NCBI RefSeq assembly: GCF_018143015.1
Contig: NC_054741.1
Coordinates: 63,400,697 to 63,464,696, forward strand
Length of the DNA: 64,000 nucleotides
Reading direction: 5' to 3'
Source of the DNA: Lytechinus variegatus
Lineage: Eukaryota; Echinodermata; Echinoidea; Temnopleuroida; Toxopneustidae
Below are positions 12,801 to 25,800 of this stretch, piece by piece. Both the position numbers and the translations under genes were made by a program. How positions within the stretch are numbered: position 1 is the stretch's first letter; every line of letters starts with the position of its first letter. The notes under the pieces were generated by a model. The model searched no databases. It was not told the DNA's origin and worked only from the letters and a program-made list of their open reading frames with translations.

Positions 12801-15800
12801 GGTAAATGATTAATGACATCTTATTTACATCAATATGATTGCTCATATTTCTTCTTTATTTTGAAACCTAAGAGATGGAAAGGTCACCCATAGATGAGCA
12901 AGGTAACTAAATATACCTCTTACTAAAATAAATACTACCGGTTGTTAACATGGCCTGGTAAGTTGATGCTTCAAGCTGCTACAAGCAACTAAACCCAGTA
13001 CCAGTAATACAAAGTTTGGTCAATGACCATATGCTGTGTCTTATCATTGCATTGATCACTTCGTTCAATCAAGCATTAATTCAAATATAGTATAGAATGG
13101 GTAAGAAAATCCCTGCAATCTGACTGGTTGAGAGCTATGTATGAATTATTACTGGGCTGCATGAACGATACCGATAATCGATATTATCGATAATGATATC
13201 CATTGCAAACAAGCTATCGTGCAACAAGGTAATTGTGATGTAAACTGACAGGCTTATCTACGTCAAAATTTTGATTTCGCAAATTGGGCCTGATCAAATA
13301 AAAGGATAAGATGTAAAAGGATCTGTAATTTGTACAAATAATTTTTTGATTTTATGCTGGTGAAATGCCAGCTTTATCCTATCTATTGCTGCCCTGGGAA
13401 TCAGTGCACAGGCTTAAACAAGCTATACACTGCACTGCAGGCTCAAGCAGCCGGCAGCAGTAGGCCCTGGCCCCGGCGTGGGCCAGGCATACATACACAA
13501 AGCTACTGGTGGCCTGAGGCTTGCTCGTACTAGGGACCTAGGGTCTAATACGCTGGCTACATTAGCCTATCCAAATATGGTATATGCTAACATATTATCA
13601 AGTTAGGCATATATACTCATGTAGTCCAGGATTACAAAGGATCTGCATTACATTTCAGAATTTTCATGCTCTAGTAAAAATTTCATGCACCCGGTAAAAA
13701 AAAATTATGCTTCCAGTAAATTTTATCATGCATCTGGTAAATTGAATTTACCAGACGCATGAAATTATCATGCATCCGGTAAATCATTAATTTTTGTGGT
13801 TTATTCCAATCAAAATTCTCCATTCGACAAAACAGATGATGCATGGGTTTCTTTCGTGGGTCAGTGGACCTGTGTGCACGTAGTAACTTTGGCATCACGG
13901 TCTCAACCGATTCGGCTGCACCTCTTAAACCATACCAAAGTTACCTCATGCACACAGTTCTTACTGACCCATTCTAACCCATGCATCATTTGTATACTAT
14001 CAATCTCAAAGCTCTGTGTTACTGGGTCTTATTCTGCACGTACCTTGGATTAGCAGCCATATGAGATTGTTGAGGTGATTGCTGCATCTGCATGGGCATC
14101 TGCTGGTTCCTAGCAGCTGGGTGTCCATGAGGAGGTGTTTGCACCCTCTGCTGTGGGGAGGGGAGGTTGTGGGGAGACGTCTGGTACGATTGCTGGTGTG
14201 GGGGATGCATGTGGGGGGACTGCGCCCTGTTGCGGCCAGCCGCACTGTGCAGGGGCAGTACAGGAGGTGGGGTGGCCCGTTGGTGATTCCGATGATGGTG
14301 ACCAGGGGGTCCCCCGCTGCTGTTTGACGATGGGCCATCTTGCTTGTTCCTCAAAGCTGGAGGCACATACCTGCTGAAAGGAAATAAGATCGAGAATAAT
14401 GTTACTTCATACACACTACCATCTAAATATTTACTTTGTCTTTCAGAGTCTTAAGGGTAATAATCTATTTTGTTTGGCTGAGCTGATGTTTCAAAACTGT
14501 ATTTAAACTGAAATACTGCAAAACAGACATTGTCCACCTCTCCAAAATGAGTATTTTCTTTAATTTGTCCTTAAAAATATAATCCTAGCCATGAATGTTG
14601 CCAAATTACAGAATTGATCCTAGCATATATGAAAGAATCACGAGGAAAGGATAAAATCGAACCATACTTAAACTTCCTTGGTCAACCCTGATGCATTACT
14701 GACAACATAGCTACACTAGGGACTTTACAAAGCCAAACAGGGGCTTACCCTACAACAATTTTTTTTCTTCTGCACTGTAAAAATCAATCAAGCATGCACA
14801 CCCAAACCAATAGTAACAAAATATAAAATGCACTCACAATAAATAATCCAAACATAACACTGGGTTGCTGTGACAATGTCTGTTCACAGAACCAAGTTTA
14901 TTTTGTATGAATTTTGTCATGAAAATCAAGAGCATGGATTACGGTATCATTCTTGCATGCACATATATATTCCTGAAGGTTGATTTTGTCATAGTTCTCA
15001 TAATACTAACCTATTATGGCCCTCATTACTGGAAGCACTAACAGGAGAAGAGGAAGAACTATGACCAGACTGTGGAGGGTTCATTGGACGTACTACTGCA
15101 CTGAACCTGTCTTCTTCTGTAGTCTCCAATTCCTTACCGATTCGAACCATGTAATCACTAGAACCCTCAATCTTCTTGGCCAGTTGATTAGCCCTTATAA
15201 CCTTCCTCTGATAATCGTCCGTGTCTTTCATTTCTAATGGAGTTCTACACAATAAAATTCATATGACCAAACAAAAAACATAAAGAGCAAATAGGCTTAA
15301 GCAACTATCTATATTGTACAGATCACTCTAATTCTTTTCCCTTCACACTTGTCTCTAATTGAAATGTGTTCTAAAACAACCGATCCTAATTACCACGTTG
15401 CCTTTGAATGTTTTTCATGGCTTCTACTTAAAATGCAATATAAAATTAATATCGTTAATCATGCTTTCAACAAAGTCCCTATTCACTCATCCTGGTGTGC
15501 AGAAGTGATATTGTCCTTGTTTAGTGGGATGTCATTTCATAGACACATTTCTCATAAAACCAGTTTAATGAAGCAAAGCGATCTTCAAAACTTTTCTGAA
15601 CAAACGAACGCTCCTCAAATTGGCAACAAAATAATGAAAATCAATCGATAACTTCAGTTGCACTTAATTCTGCAGCGATCTGTGCGTGCATGTACGGTAC
15701 AGTATACAAAATGCGCATCCAACGAGCGTCGGCGCTAGCTAGGGCCCTGCACTGATTTTCTTTTGCATTCTTTATCAATTTAATGTGCTGCTAAGCTGAG

Positions 15801-18800
15801 TAAACTTTTAATTTGCACCAATTTTTGTGGATTGATACTTCAAACTTCTCAGGTAAGCTTTCAAACCGTGACTTGGGCTATAAGACCCCTTTTCGATATG
15901 TTGATGCGGGTCAGTGCTGACATGAAAACATAACTCGCTCTCACAGTGTTTACGTGTACACAACCGAAAAACAGGCCATGTACACGTGCATCAAAAATGG
16001 ACTTTCAAAACGGGCCTAGTCTTATTTCTTGGTGTTGTAACTTGTGGATGACATTAAATTAGAAATATCTTTTGTGGGATGAGATAAAAACAGTTATTAC
16101 TGAGTCATTTATCCAAATCGTATGAAGAATAAAAGCGGGATGCAAGAAGGTGAAGGAAGAGGGGATACTGCTGGTTAAGTTACAAGTGATTAAACAAATC
16201 ACTGGAAATTGTTAGGAGACATCCAAAATTGTCCTGGAAATGAGACTGACCTTACCATAACCTTAATCAAAATTTGAAAAACAACGAAATTTGTAATGAA
16301 AGGAAGAAGCATTTCAATAATGATAATAAACTGATGGAAATTGAAATGACAGACAACCTAAAAATATATTCAAGTTGTTAATAAATTAATGTGCAGCTTC
16401 AAGAAAAGCATTATGAAACAGCCCCAAATGGGTAATTTTCAGGGTAAGTCAGACTGTACTTGAAAAAAACAAAAGGAATGGAAGTTGAACTTACGTGTAC
16501 TCGCCAAGGTTGCTATCATAGGATGATTTGACACCCATTTGTTCATTCCTTCTAAACATGTCTTCTGCACTCCAGCCATTAGCCTGAGATCAAAAGTATA
16601 CACATACCGTAAGTAACGGTGTATTAACCGCACCCGTGTATTAACCGCACCCCCAACTTTGGACTAAAAAAATAAAAAATAAAAAATTCCTCTCACATTT
16701 ACATGCATATTTGAGGTACGAAGAAACAAAATCTCAGTTTTTAAGATTTCAAAGTATCCAAGAGATTACCGATATGCGTAAATCTGCTGTTCTTGATCAA
16801 TTCAATCTACGAATGTTAGAAAGAACGGTCCCGACAATATTGGCAACTTACACACTCACTCACCTCACAGTCACAGTGTACACACACAGCACTGCTATTA
16901 CATTGCAAACTACGATATAGTACATGTACCAGTCATGCCAGTACATCTTATCAAATTATAATCTGTGTCTTTCCCGGCCCAGCGTAGGAGGAAGAAACAT
17001 TCACATTTCTTGCATCACAACCTCACAATCACTTCTCAGAAATTTGATGTCTTAGCATTAATTTTGGATACAGGATTACAGGAAGGTTCGAGAAACAAAG
17101 AAATTGACATTTTTTCCTTTTGTTTTTTACGGCTTTGTGCCGTCTCTCTCGTGCGTGGTTTACATGGTATCTTATGAAAAGCAAACAGGAAGGAAAAAAA
17201 ACAAGCTGGCGCGAAACGGGACGACTTTGAATAGCGCCAGCTTAAGTCGCACTATAACCACATTACAACGCAATCTCTAAGCTCACTCAACTCTTGCTCA
17301 GCAGTGACAAAATATTACCGAGTATGCTTGGCGTCTCTTTTAAACTAGCCAGGGAACTTCACTACTTTGAATCGAGAATAAAGTTAAAATTAGTGTCATG
17401 AAGGTGGGTGCGTTTGTTATGGACAACATTTAATAATGTAATAATCGCTTTCCATTACCCGCGGCTCATACCCCTCTAAACGACATTGCCTGGACGGCTA
17501 CGCCCGGCCACCCGATGTGTTGTGAACTGGCAGACATCGAACATGTACGGGAGGGGTTACGGCGGGCTGGCTCAGACCCGTCACCGTGTATAAACCGCAC
17601 CCCCGACTTTTGCTTCTATCCCGCCGAGAAAAAGGTGCGGTTAATACACCGTTACTTACGGTAATCATGATCATTAGAAAACACTCAAGTTAGAAATCAT
17701 CTATTGTGTATTTATATAGGGCCTAGTCATGTCAGGAAATTTTTCTTCCAATATTTTGACAATGTTTTACTTGTCAGAATCCATAATAACTTTACTTGAA
17801 GACATGAAAACAATAAAAAGATATGGGGTTCTTTGCATGTTCTCAACACTCATAAGTCCTTTTATATAAATTCAAAATAATGGAAATTTGGGAGCATGAT
17901 AAGCAAGTTCCACCTCCCCCCCCCCCCCCCCCCCCGTTCTCTCCTGTCTAAATTCAGTACTGTGTACTTCTACTGCAAAAGGAGGCCACTATGTTATTGC
18001 ACTATTATAAATACAAGGCAAAAGCGATTTTGTGTCTCGCCCACTTATGAAAATAACCAGAAACATCGTGATTTGCGAGGGCACGCAACAGAATTGTCAC
18101 AAGAGCCTTGCACATAAACTTTAATGTTGACCTGAAAATGAACTTTGTCCTTACCATGTGACCTTCCACTGCACCAAAACATGCAGGTCGCCTAAATACA
18201 TCTACAATCCAAGTTTGGTTGAAAAGCGACTTACGGTTGCGAAGTTAGGTGTCATAAGAGAGTCTTGAATGTAAACTTTAACGTTGACCTGAAAATGACC
18301 TTTGACCTTACCATGTGACCTCTGACTGCAGCATAAGATGCAGGTCCCCCAAGTCCATCTACCATCCACGTTTGGTTGAAAAGCGACTTACGGTGGTGAA
18401 ATTATGTGTTATTAAATTTGTGACAGACGGACGACGGACTACATTTGGATCCCTAAGTCTCGCCTTCACCTCTGGTGGGCGAGACAATAAATCCTATTGA
18501 TGACATTTCATAAAGGCATTAAGTTGAAGAAAGTAATGTTGCTTTCAGAAGAAGTACAGCCATTTTTTTTTAATCCTCAAGCCTGCATCGATTTTCTAAG
18601 GGCAGCGTAGGAGGGATATCCAGACATGAACTATATGAAGAATAAGGTACCTATTAGTATAGGGATGGGGGTAGTAGGGTCATGTTCAATAAGACAATAA
18701 TGATAATATTGATGTTTAAGTCTCAAAAGGTTATTGGATGCCAAACTCACACTTCCTGATGAAAGGGGGTCCTCTCCCAGACTTAGATCTCCTAGATTAG

Positions 18801-21800
18801 CATCAGATTCAAATGCCTCAAGCTCCCGTTCTGAAACCTGTCCATTCTGCTTCCTTGATGATATCTCCCCATCAGTCTGGAAAGCATCAGCTGGATGAGA
18901 ACAAATTATTTGAGGGTGAAAGGGAAAGTCAAGCGATACTTTATAATGGACTCTGAATACAAGTTCATTTGCTAATTGACTCCTGGGCATGTAATTGTAG
19001 GAATGACACAGTGTCACCCTCTTCGAATTTAGGTCTGACTACCCTTACAAAATATTGCAGAACTTCAGAATAACAATTATGATCTCAAATTTGACTTTGT
19101 AAATGTAGATACTTAAAGAATTTGAGGGCGGGGTGTTGAATAATTCGAGGTTCTGAGGGGTGGCCTCTATAAGCTATGTCCTTGCTGTATCACCTATCAA
19201 AATACCATAGCCTAGTAAGGGTTAACCCTAAATAGACTGGGCTATTTCGATGCCTAAGACGACTAAGGATTTATGCGTAAAATCAAAAGTTTGCATTTAT
19301 TAACTAAATAGTGCCCCTGAAATGCTAATTTAACTTTCAGATTCTTATTTGCATCTGATCAAATTTACTATTAAAAATTTCAAGTTCACAATTATTTTCT
19401 TTTTTATGTATTTTGTTGTTTTATGAATTTCTTTGTTTTTCAACTTGATTTTTTCCCAAAAGGAAATTGTCAGGGACATAATTTTGACAATAAAACAGAT
19501 CATATTAATTGATTTTTAATCAGTAAAAGGAAAAATAATGATACATATACACAAATTTTGGCTAAAGCACCATTTGCAATGGTTTTGTAGACAAATTCAC
19601 GTTTTTGAGCAATTTGGGGTCTGCATGCACTTACAAAATGTTGCGTTATTTTGGGACTGCATATCAGCAGGTCCAAATTTTGGTCTCAAAAGTTGCATGA
19701 GACTTGAAAGTAAAAAGTAGTATTAACTAATAATATATAGCATTTATGAGGCGCTGATTATCTAGTTGCCTATTCAATGCCGCACTATATATTACCCCGG
19801 GCTTTAGCTCCAGCTGCTACAGGCACTTGGTGCATTCAACAGGGAATTAATCCTGCTAGGTAGCCATTCACCTCACCTGGGTTGAGTGCAGCAAAATGTG
19901 GGCAATTTCTTGCTGAAGGAAAACACGCCTTGGCTTGGATTTGAATCAACATCCCTCTGATTGAAAGATGAGATTCGTAAACCTAAGACCACTACGCCTC
20001 CACAAATACCGTTGCAGAAAAGACCAGTCTACCAACAGATATCAACTTCACATTCTTGCTAGTTACAAGTGGATTATGTGATCGTTGAAACCATAAAAAT
20101 AATAGGTGGAAAATGTGAGTCAGAACAAAAGAACCCACCTCCTTTACTTGCATATTCCATGTCGACATCTTTAATGTTGATGCACACAATGCTTGCGGAC
20201 TTGAACAGCATTTTATCGGTAACTAAATCGGGAGTTGGTACCACTGAGTTATCGCTAGAATCAATAGGATGGGCTAGGCGCAGCTCAACTTCACCCTGAA
20301 AGAAATACATGTATGGTGGTCAGAAGAAAATGCTGAAGAAACTTGCTGAATTAAGAAAAAATTTTATAATGTAGGTCTACTCCTCACTATTCTTCATGAA
20401 CTGACCTCATCATCATCATATTGTGATCATCATGCATTTGTATACATGTCTGTTTACTCTTATTGTCAAGATTTATGATTTCAAATTTTCACAAACTTTC
20501 CCCACTTTCTTTTTCTTACGTTATTACACGAAATCATCGTTTCATTCGTTCATAAATGTGTCAATGAAGTGTCTCCATTATGATGAAATATGTTGCAGCA
20601 AGTAATGATTAATGCACTTTATCACTTGTAACTCAATTTTTTTAGTTCTTGGTAGAAAAAATTGAATAAACCTAATTCATATTATAAAATACAAAAGAAC
20701 AAGTTGGGATATGACATCAGTCCATCTAATGAATATTCATGAAGACATGCCTAGAACTGTTTCACCAGAATAGTACAAAATCTCTAAAATTCTATAACTT
20801 TGTTATCTCATTTTGATCAAATTTTCAGCATTTCACTCGGTGAATTTTACTTATTGGGATAAATATATCTTCAACCCGGAGCATCCCTTTACTTGATAAC
20901 AGTGGATATTCAAGATTAGGGGAGCATTTCATATGTTCAGTGATAATCACCGAATATTTTGCTCATAGCTAATCAGATGCAAGGATTTTGCTCGCTTAGA
21001 ACAAACATGCAGTGAAATTCATGAACTGTTTAATGAAATGCTTGGACCAAGATCTTAAACTCACCATCGGGGAGACTGTAGTCAGGATTCCCTCAAACTT
21101 TTTACCACTCTTGACCTGAAGCTCTGCTGTACAGCCCTGAAACAGGAAAAGAAAAAGCACAAAAGGAAAAGAGAAAAAGGAAAAGAGAAAAAAAAGAAAA
21201 CTGTGTAAAGGCAATGAAAATTAATACTTTCTATTGACAGCAGCAGACCAAGAATCAGAAGAAACTTTGAAATTAATTGGACAATTCATTTTGGTATTGA
21301 ATATGACAAGTAATGCAACCCTACATGTAATTGACAGTTGAAAAATTAACAGGACCAAAATTACAAAGTATAATTTCCAATGTTTAAATATCTTAACATA
21401 CCTTTTTCATAATTAGGAATATACACTGCAGAGCTGCCAACCTGAACATGAACATTTCAGTATTTTCAAGGCTGGAAATCAGTATTTTAGTGAGGAAATT
21501 AGTATTTTCACAGGAATACCATAGGACAACACACAAACTGAAACTTAAGAAATCAGTATTTTGCAAGAAACAATCAGTATTCTTCTCTATTTTCAGTACT
21601 AAATACGGAAAATCAGTACTACTTGGCAGCTCTGACACTGCATATAAAGGGTGTGTGGCATGCTAGATTTCTCTGGCAAAGAGGTCCACACAATTCATGT
21701 ACATGTAGGTGCACTTTGTTGACAAAGAAGAGGGAGTGGGGAAGATTTTGAAAAACATGTTCATTGTCCTTAGCTATCCTATCATCTCCAAAAAAGGAAA

Positions 21801-22756
21801 AGAAATACAAACCTACTGTAACATAAATTTTAACCTTGTAAACAAATTTCTCTACTGAAAAACGATACAGGCTTTAAAAGAACATGAACATTGCTTCTCA
21901 CTAACCTATTATCTTTATAAAAATCACACAGATACAAACCTACATGCAGCATATCTCTTTGCCTTGTTAACAAAAGTGTCAATTGATAAATAATATAATA
22001 CAGGCTTTGAAGAGTGTGTACATTGCTTCTAGTTGGCCTATCACTAAAAAAATTACATACAAACCTACATAACACTAAAACCATGTAAACAAATGTGTCT
22101 ACAGATAAATGATTCTTGGGAGCATTTCATGAAAGGACTTGTCGGACGTTTTATCCGACAAGTCCCATTTTATCCGACAGTTACTATAGTAACAGTGCCT
22201 CTTAGCCAATCAGAATCAAGGAAAGATGTCAGATCTGACAACTTGTCAGACAAAAATGTTGATGAAACGTTCCCCTGGGGAGCGTTTCATGAAAGGACTT
22301 GTCGGACGTTTTATCAGACAAATCCTGTTTTATCCAACAGTTACCATAGTAACAGTGCCTCTAAGCCAATCAGAATGAAGGAAAGATGTCAGATCTGACA
22401 TCTTGTCGGACATAATTGTTGATGAAACGCTCCCCGGGCCATTCACGTTATAAAATCTCTTTGTCAAGTTTGGAATAGGACATTTTTTGGAATACATTGC
22501 ACCAAAATGCATACCTGTTTAAAACCCTTGTACTAAAAAAACTACTATGTACTTACTTTTGCCACACTGGCCACATGGACAAAGTGTTGGTTGGCATATA
22601 AACCTTGCAGACTCTGAGAGAAAACAAATAAAAAAAAATAAGAAGTAATATTCAAACTACAAATTTGATGTGTACAAAGGATACAGATGGCCCCGCTTAA
22701 CGCGATTAGACATTCATTCAATATGATTTTAACTTACTATAGTGCAGAAATCAACA

Positions 22757-22805
<49 letters not shown>

Positions 22806-25800
22806 AAATTTAGACTTTTGACCTAAAGGCTCACCCTTTCCATAATAATCTCTGACAGAAGATATGACAGTCAGGTCATTTGATGTGACCTAACTGTATT
22901 TTGGTGTCATCTACCCAGACACCAAACATTTTTAATATCTGGTGAATATTTCCAAAGTTATCATGCGGAAACCAACTCGCATATAAGCTGTAACCTTTAA
23001 ACTTTGACCTGCGGATTCCAAATTTGAACTTAGCCTGTATTTTGGTGTCATCTACATGTATATACATACCAAAATTTTTAAAATCTGTTGAATATTTCAT
23101 AAGTGATCATGCGGAAACCAACTGGCATATTCAAAAAAGCTGTCACCTTTGACCTTTGGACTCTGAATTCGAACTAAGCCTGTATTTTGGTACTATCTAC
23201 CTACACACCCAAATAATTTTAAATCTGCTGAATATTTCTTAACCCTATCAAGGCTGGGGGGGGGGCCTCGGAGGCCCCCCTCAACGAATCTTGCGCAACT
23301 TTTGAGACCAATTTTGCGTCACCCGGGTAAGTGGTTTTGAAATTACGCAACATTATGTAAGTGCATGTCAGACCGAAAATTGCTCAAAAACGTGATTTCG
23401 TGTACAAAGCCAATGCAAATTGTGTTTTCAACCAAAATTCATAAATGTATGATTATTTTTAGTTTTTCTAGTCTAAATGTATTCATTTTATGCTTTTTAT
23501 GATCACAGAAGAGTCCCAAACAAATTTCATTGAAAAAACAATGAAAAACAAAAGGTCAAAAAAACAAAGAAATACATAAGAAATTGCAAAAAATATAATA
23601 CATAAGAAAATGATTTGATATCACAATTTTTTTATGTACACTTGCTAAGGACACCACAAAGAGTTTCTATACCAAGAATTAGATGGAGCTTTATTTAGGG
23701 AGTAAGAGGGAAAAGTATGATTTCGCATACTAATTACGCATAAATTAGCATAATCACTTAATAGCGATTCGCATGAAATAAATTACTATACAATCTTGTA
23801 GATTATGCCCCAGGCAACCCGTGTGCCAATTTTCGGCGCGATCGCGCGGTCGACGGCCGAGAATTAAGGGGGGGCCTGGGAGGCCCCCCCCCGGCCATAG
23901 GAACTCCCAAAATACCCCGGCCTAGATAGGGTTAAGTAAACATGCAAAACCCAACTTGCATATTTAATGAGCTGTGACATTTGACCTTTGATCTGCAGAC
24001 TCCGAATTCAAACTTAGCCTGTATGTTGGTGTCATCTACCTACACACAAAAAATCATAAAAATCCACAGACGGACAGGGGCAACGCTAAAAAAAAAGGAA
24101 CGCCCCCAGCAGTCATTAGCATTAAACAATGCTAAATACAGTAAGCAGCATAGTTGACTATGTGACATTGTAATATCAAACGTACCGGTACTCTGTTTTT
24201 GTTTCATATATAGCAGTGAACATACAATTTGAAGACCAATCTATAAGTCACAGATTTTTTTGTTGACTGGCCTGAATGGGCCATATACACATATCAGCAT
24301 TTAAAGTTTTGGTGCCCCTTTCAATTTTTCAAAACCATACCACTGCCTTTGCCTTTGATTCCTGGTTAAATGGCCTGAATAGCCCTTACATCAGCCTTGA
24401 AAATTTTGGAACCCCTTTAAATTTTGCTGAGAGGGTATTTTCCTCTATTTTCAGGGGCATTGCTTCTGTGTTTGAGTATTGAGACTCAAAGAAGTCCCAT
24501 GAAAACTCTTATTATATTGGCCATCCAAGTCCCACATATTGTAATTTTATAATCACTTAGCCAACCAAAGCCTAACTCATAATTCAGCTGAAGTCCCATA
24601 AAAACTCTATCATAATGGTCATCCAAGTCCCACATATTGTCATTTTATAATCACTTAGCCAACGAAAGCCTAACTCATAATTCAGCTGGCCAAGTGTAGA
24701 TATGCCCTAAACATTTGGTTACTGCTCTGACTGTATGGAGTTTGTATCTAGGAGCTGCAACACACTGAAGGCACAGACAACTAATGTTGCACAACACTGG
24801 CTATTCAATAATAATTAATAATAATTGGCATTTATATAGCACTTTATCAATCTACGACTGTTCAAAGCGCTTCACAATTATTATTACCCGGTCACTGGAT
24901 TCATAGCATTTCATGCAGCCTGTTAGGCGCTTACTTGCTAAACCAACCACAATGATAGTTATTTCCTACCGGTACCCATTTAGCACCTGGGTGAGAGTGG
25001 CAATGTGTGGATTGACGCCTTGCCAAAGGGCGCTAGGCCATGGTGGGATTGGAACACACGACCCTCTGATTACAAGGCGAGAGTCAGAACCACTACACCA
25101 CGGCGCTACCAGCTGTAAAAAAAGTGGTGTTCTCATCAATAAACTTTTCTTTAAAAAGTCAAACAATCTTGGTTTGATTCATAAAATCATTTTATAACCT
25201 GAATTTCATGCCAACAAATATCACTTACATGTACACTTGATAATCTTCAGATGCATGTGCAATTTTTATTATATCTGACATTATATATGGGTCATTCCAT
25301 GGGGTTGGGGCAAAAATTGTGACATCAGGGTCAAAAAATAGAAATGTAATAAATGAAATGTTTTATTTCTTATATGTTTCATGGGACAATCCTTCAACTA
25401 AATCCACTTACAGGCATTTCATACCACCCTGCATATTGGAGTAAACTGAGAAATAAGATTTGACAAAATACCACCGTTACATGGACATCATTTATCATCC
25501 TTACTAAGACTATGCTCTCCCACTGTCAAAATAAAGGGGTTGATCTCCATTACTCTTGATAAATATTTTGCTAACAACATTGTTAGTCATTTTATTCCAC
25601 ACTTTTCAACATGGCATATATATTTTGAAAGATTTAGCATCAATATATGGAACTTGATGCTCTGTGTGTATACCAGTGCCATGTTCTGTGTCGTTCTTTT
25701 TTCTCACCAGTCTAGAAAATTGAATTTATGATGGCATGTAGAACTAAATAGTTGAGAGAAGTCATGCCTCAACAGAATGGAATATTCTCTTTGGAAAAAA

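Noticed and set aside
14079..14377. Plus-strand open frames over ATXN2 exon 9
   Set aside because: Antisense of a Pro/Gln/His-rich exon with matching splice sites on the minus strand.
16711..17177. Open frames inside the TA-flanked element as a transposase
   Set aside because: 60-70 codons, no DDE-type motif, and the frame differs in the second copy at 53291-53551.
25068..25110. tRNA gene
   Set aside because: A- and B-box-like words are present, but the cloverleaf pairing is not kept and the sequence continues into a SINE body and tail.
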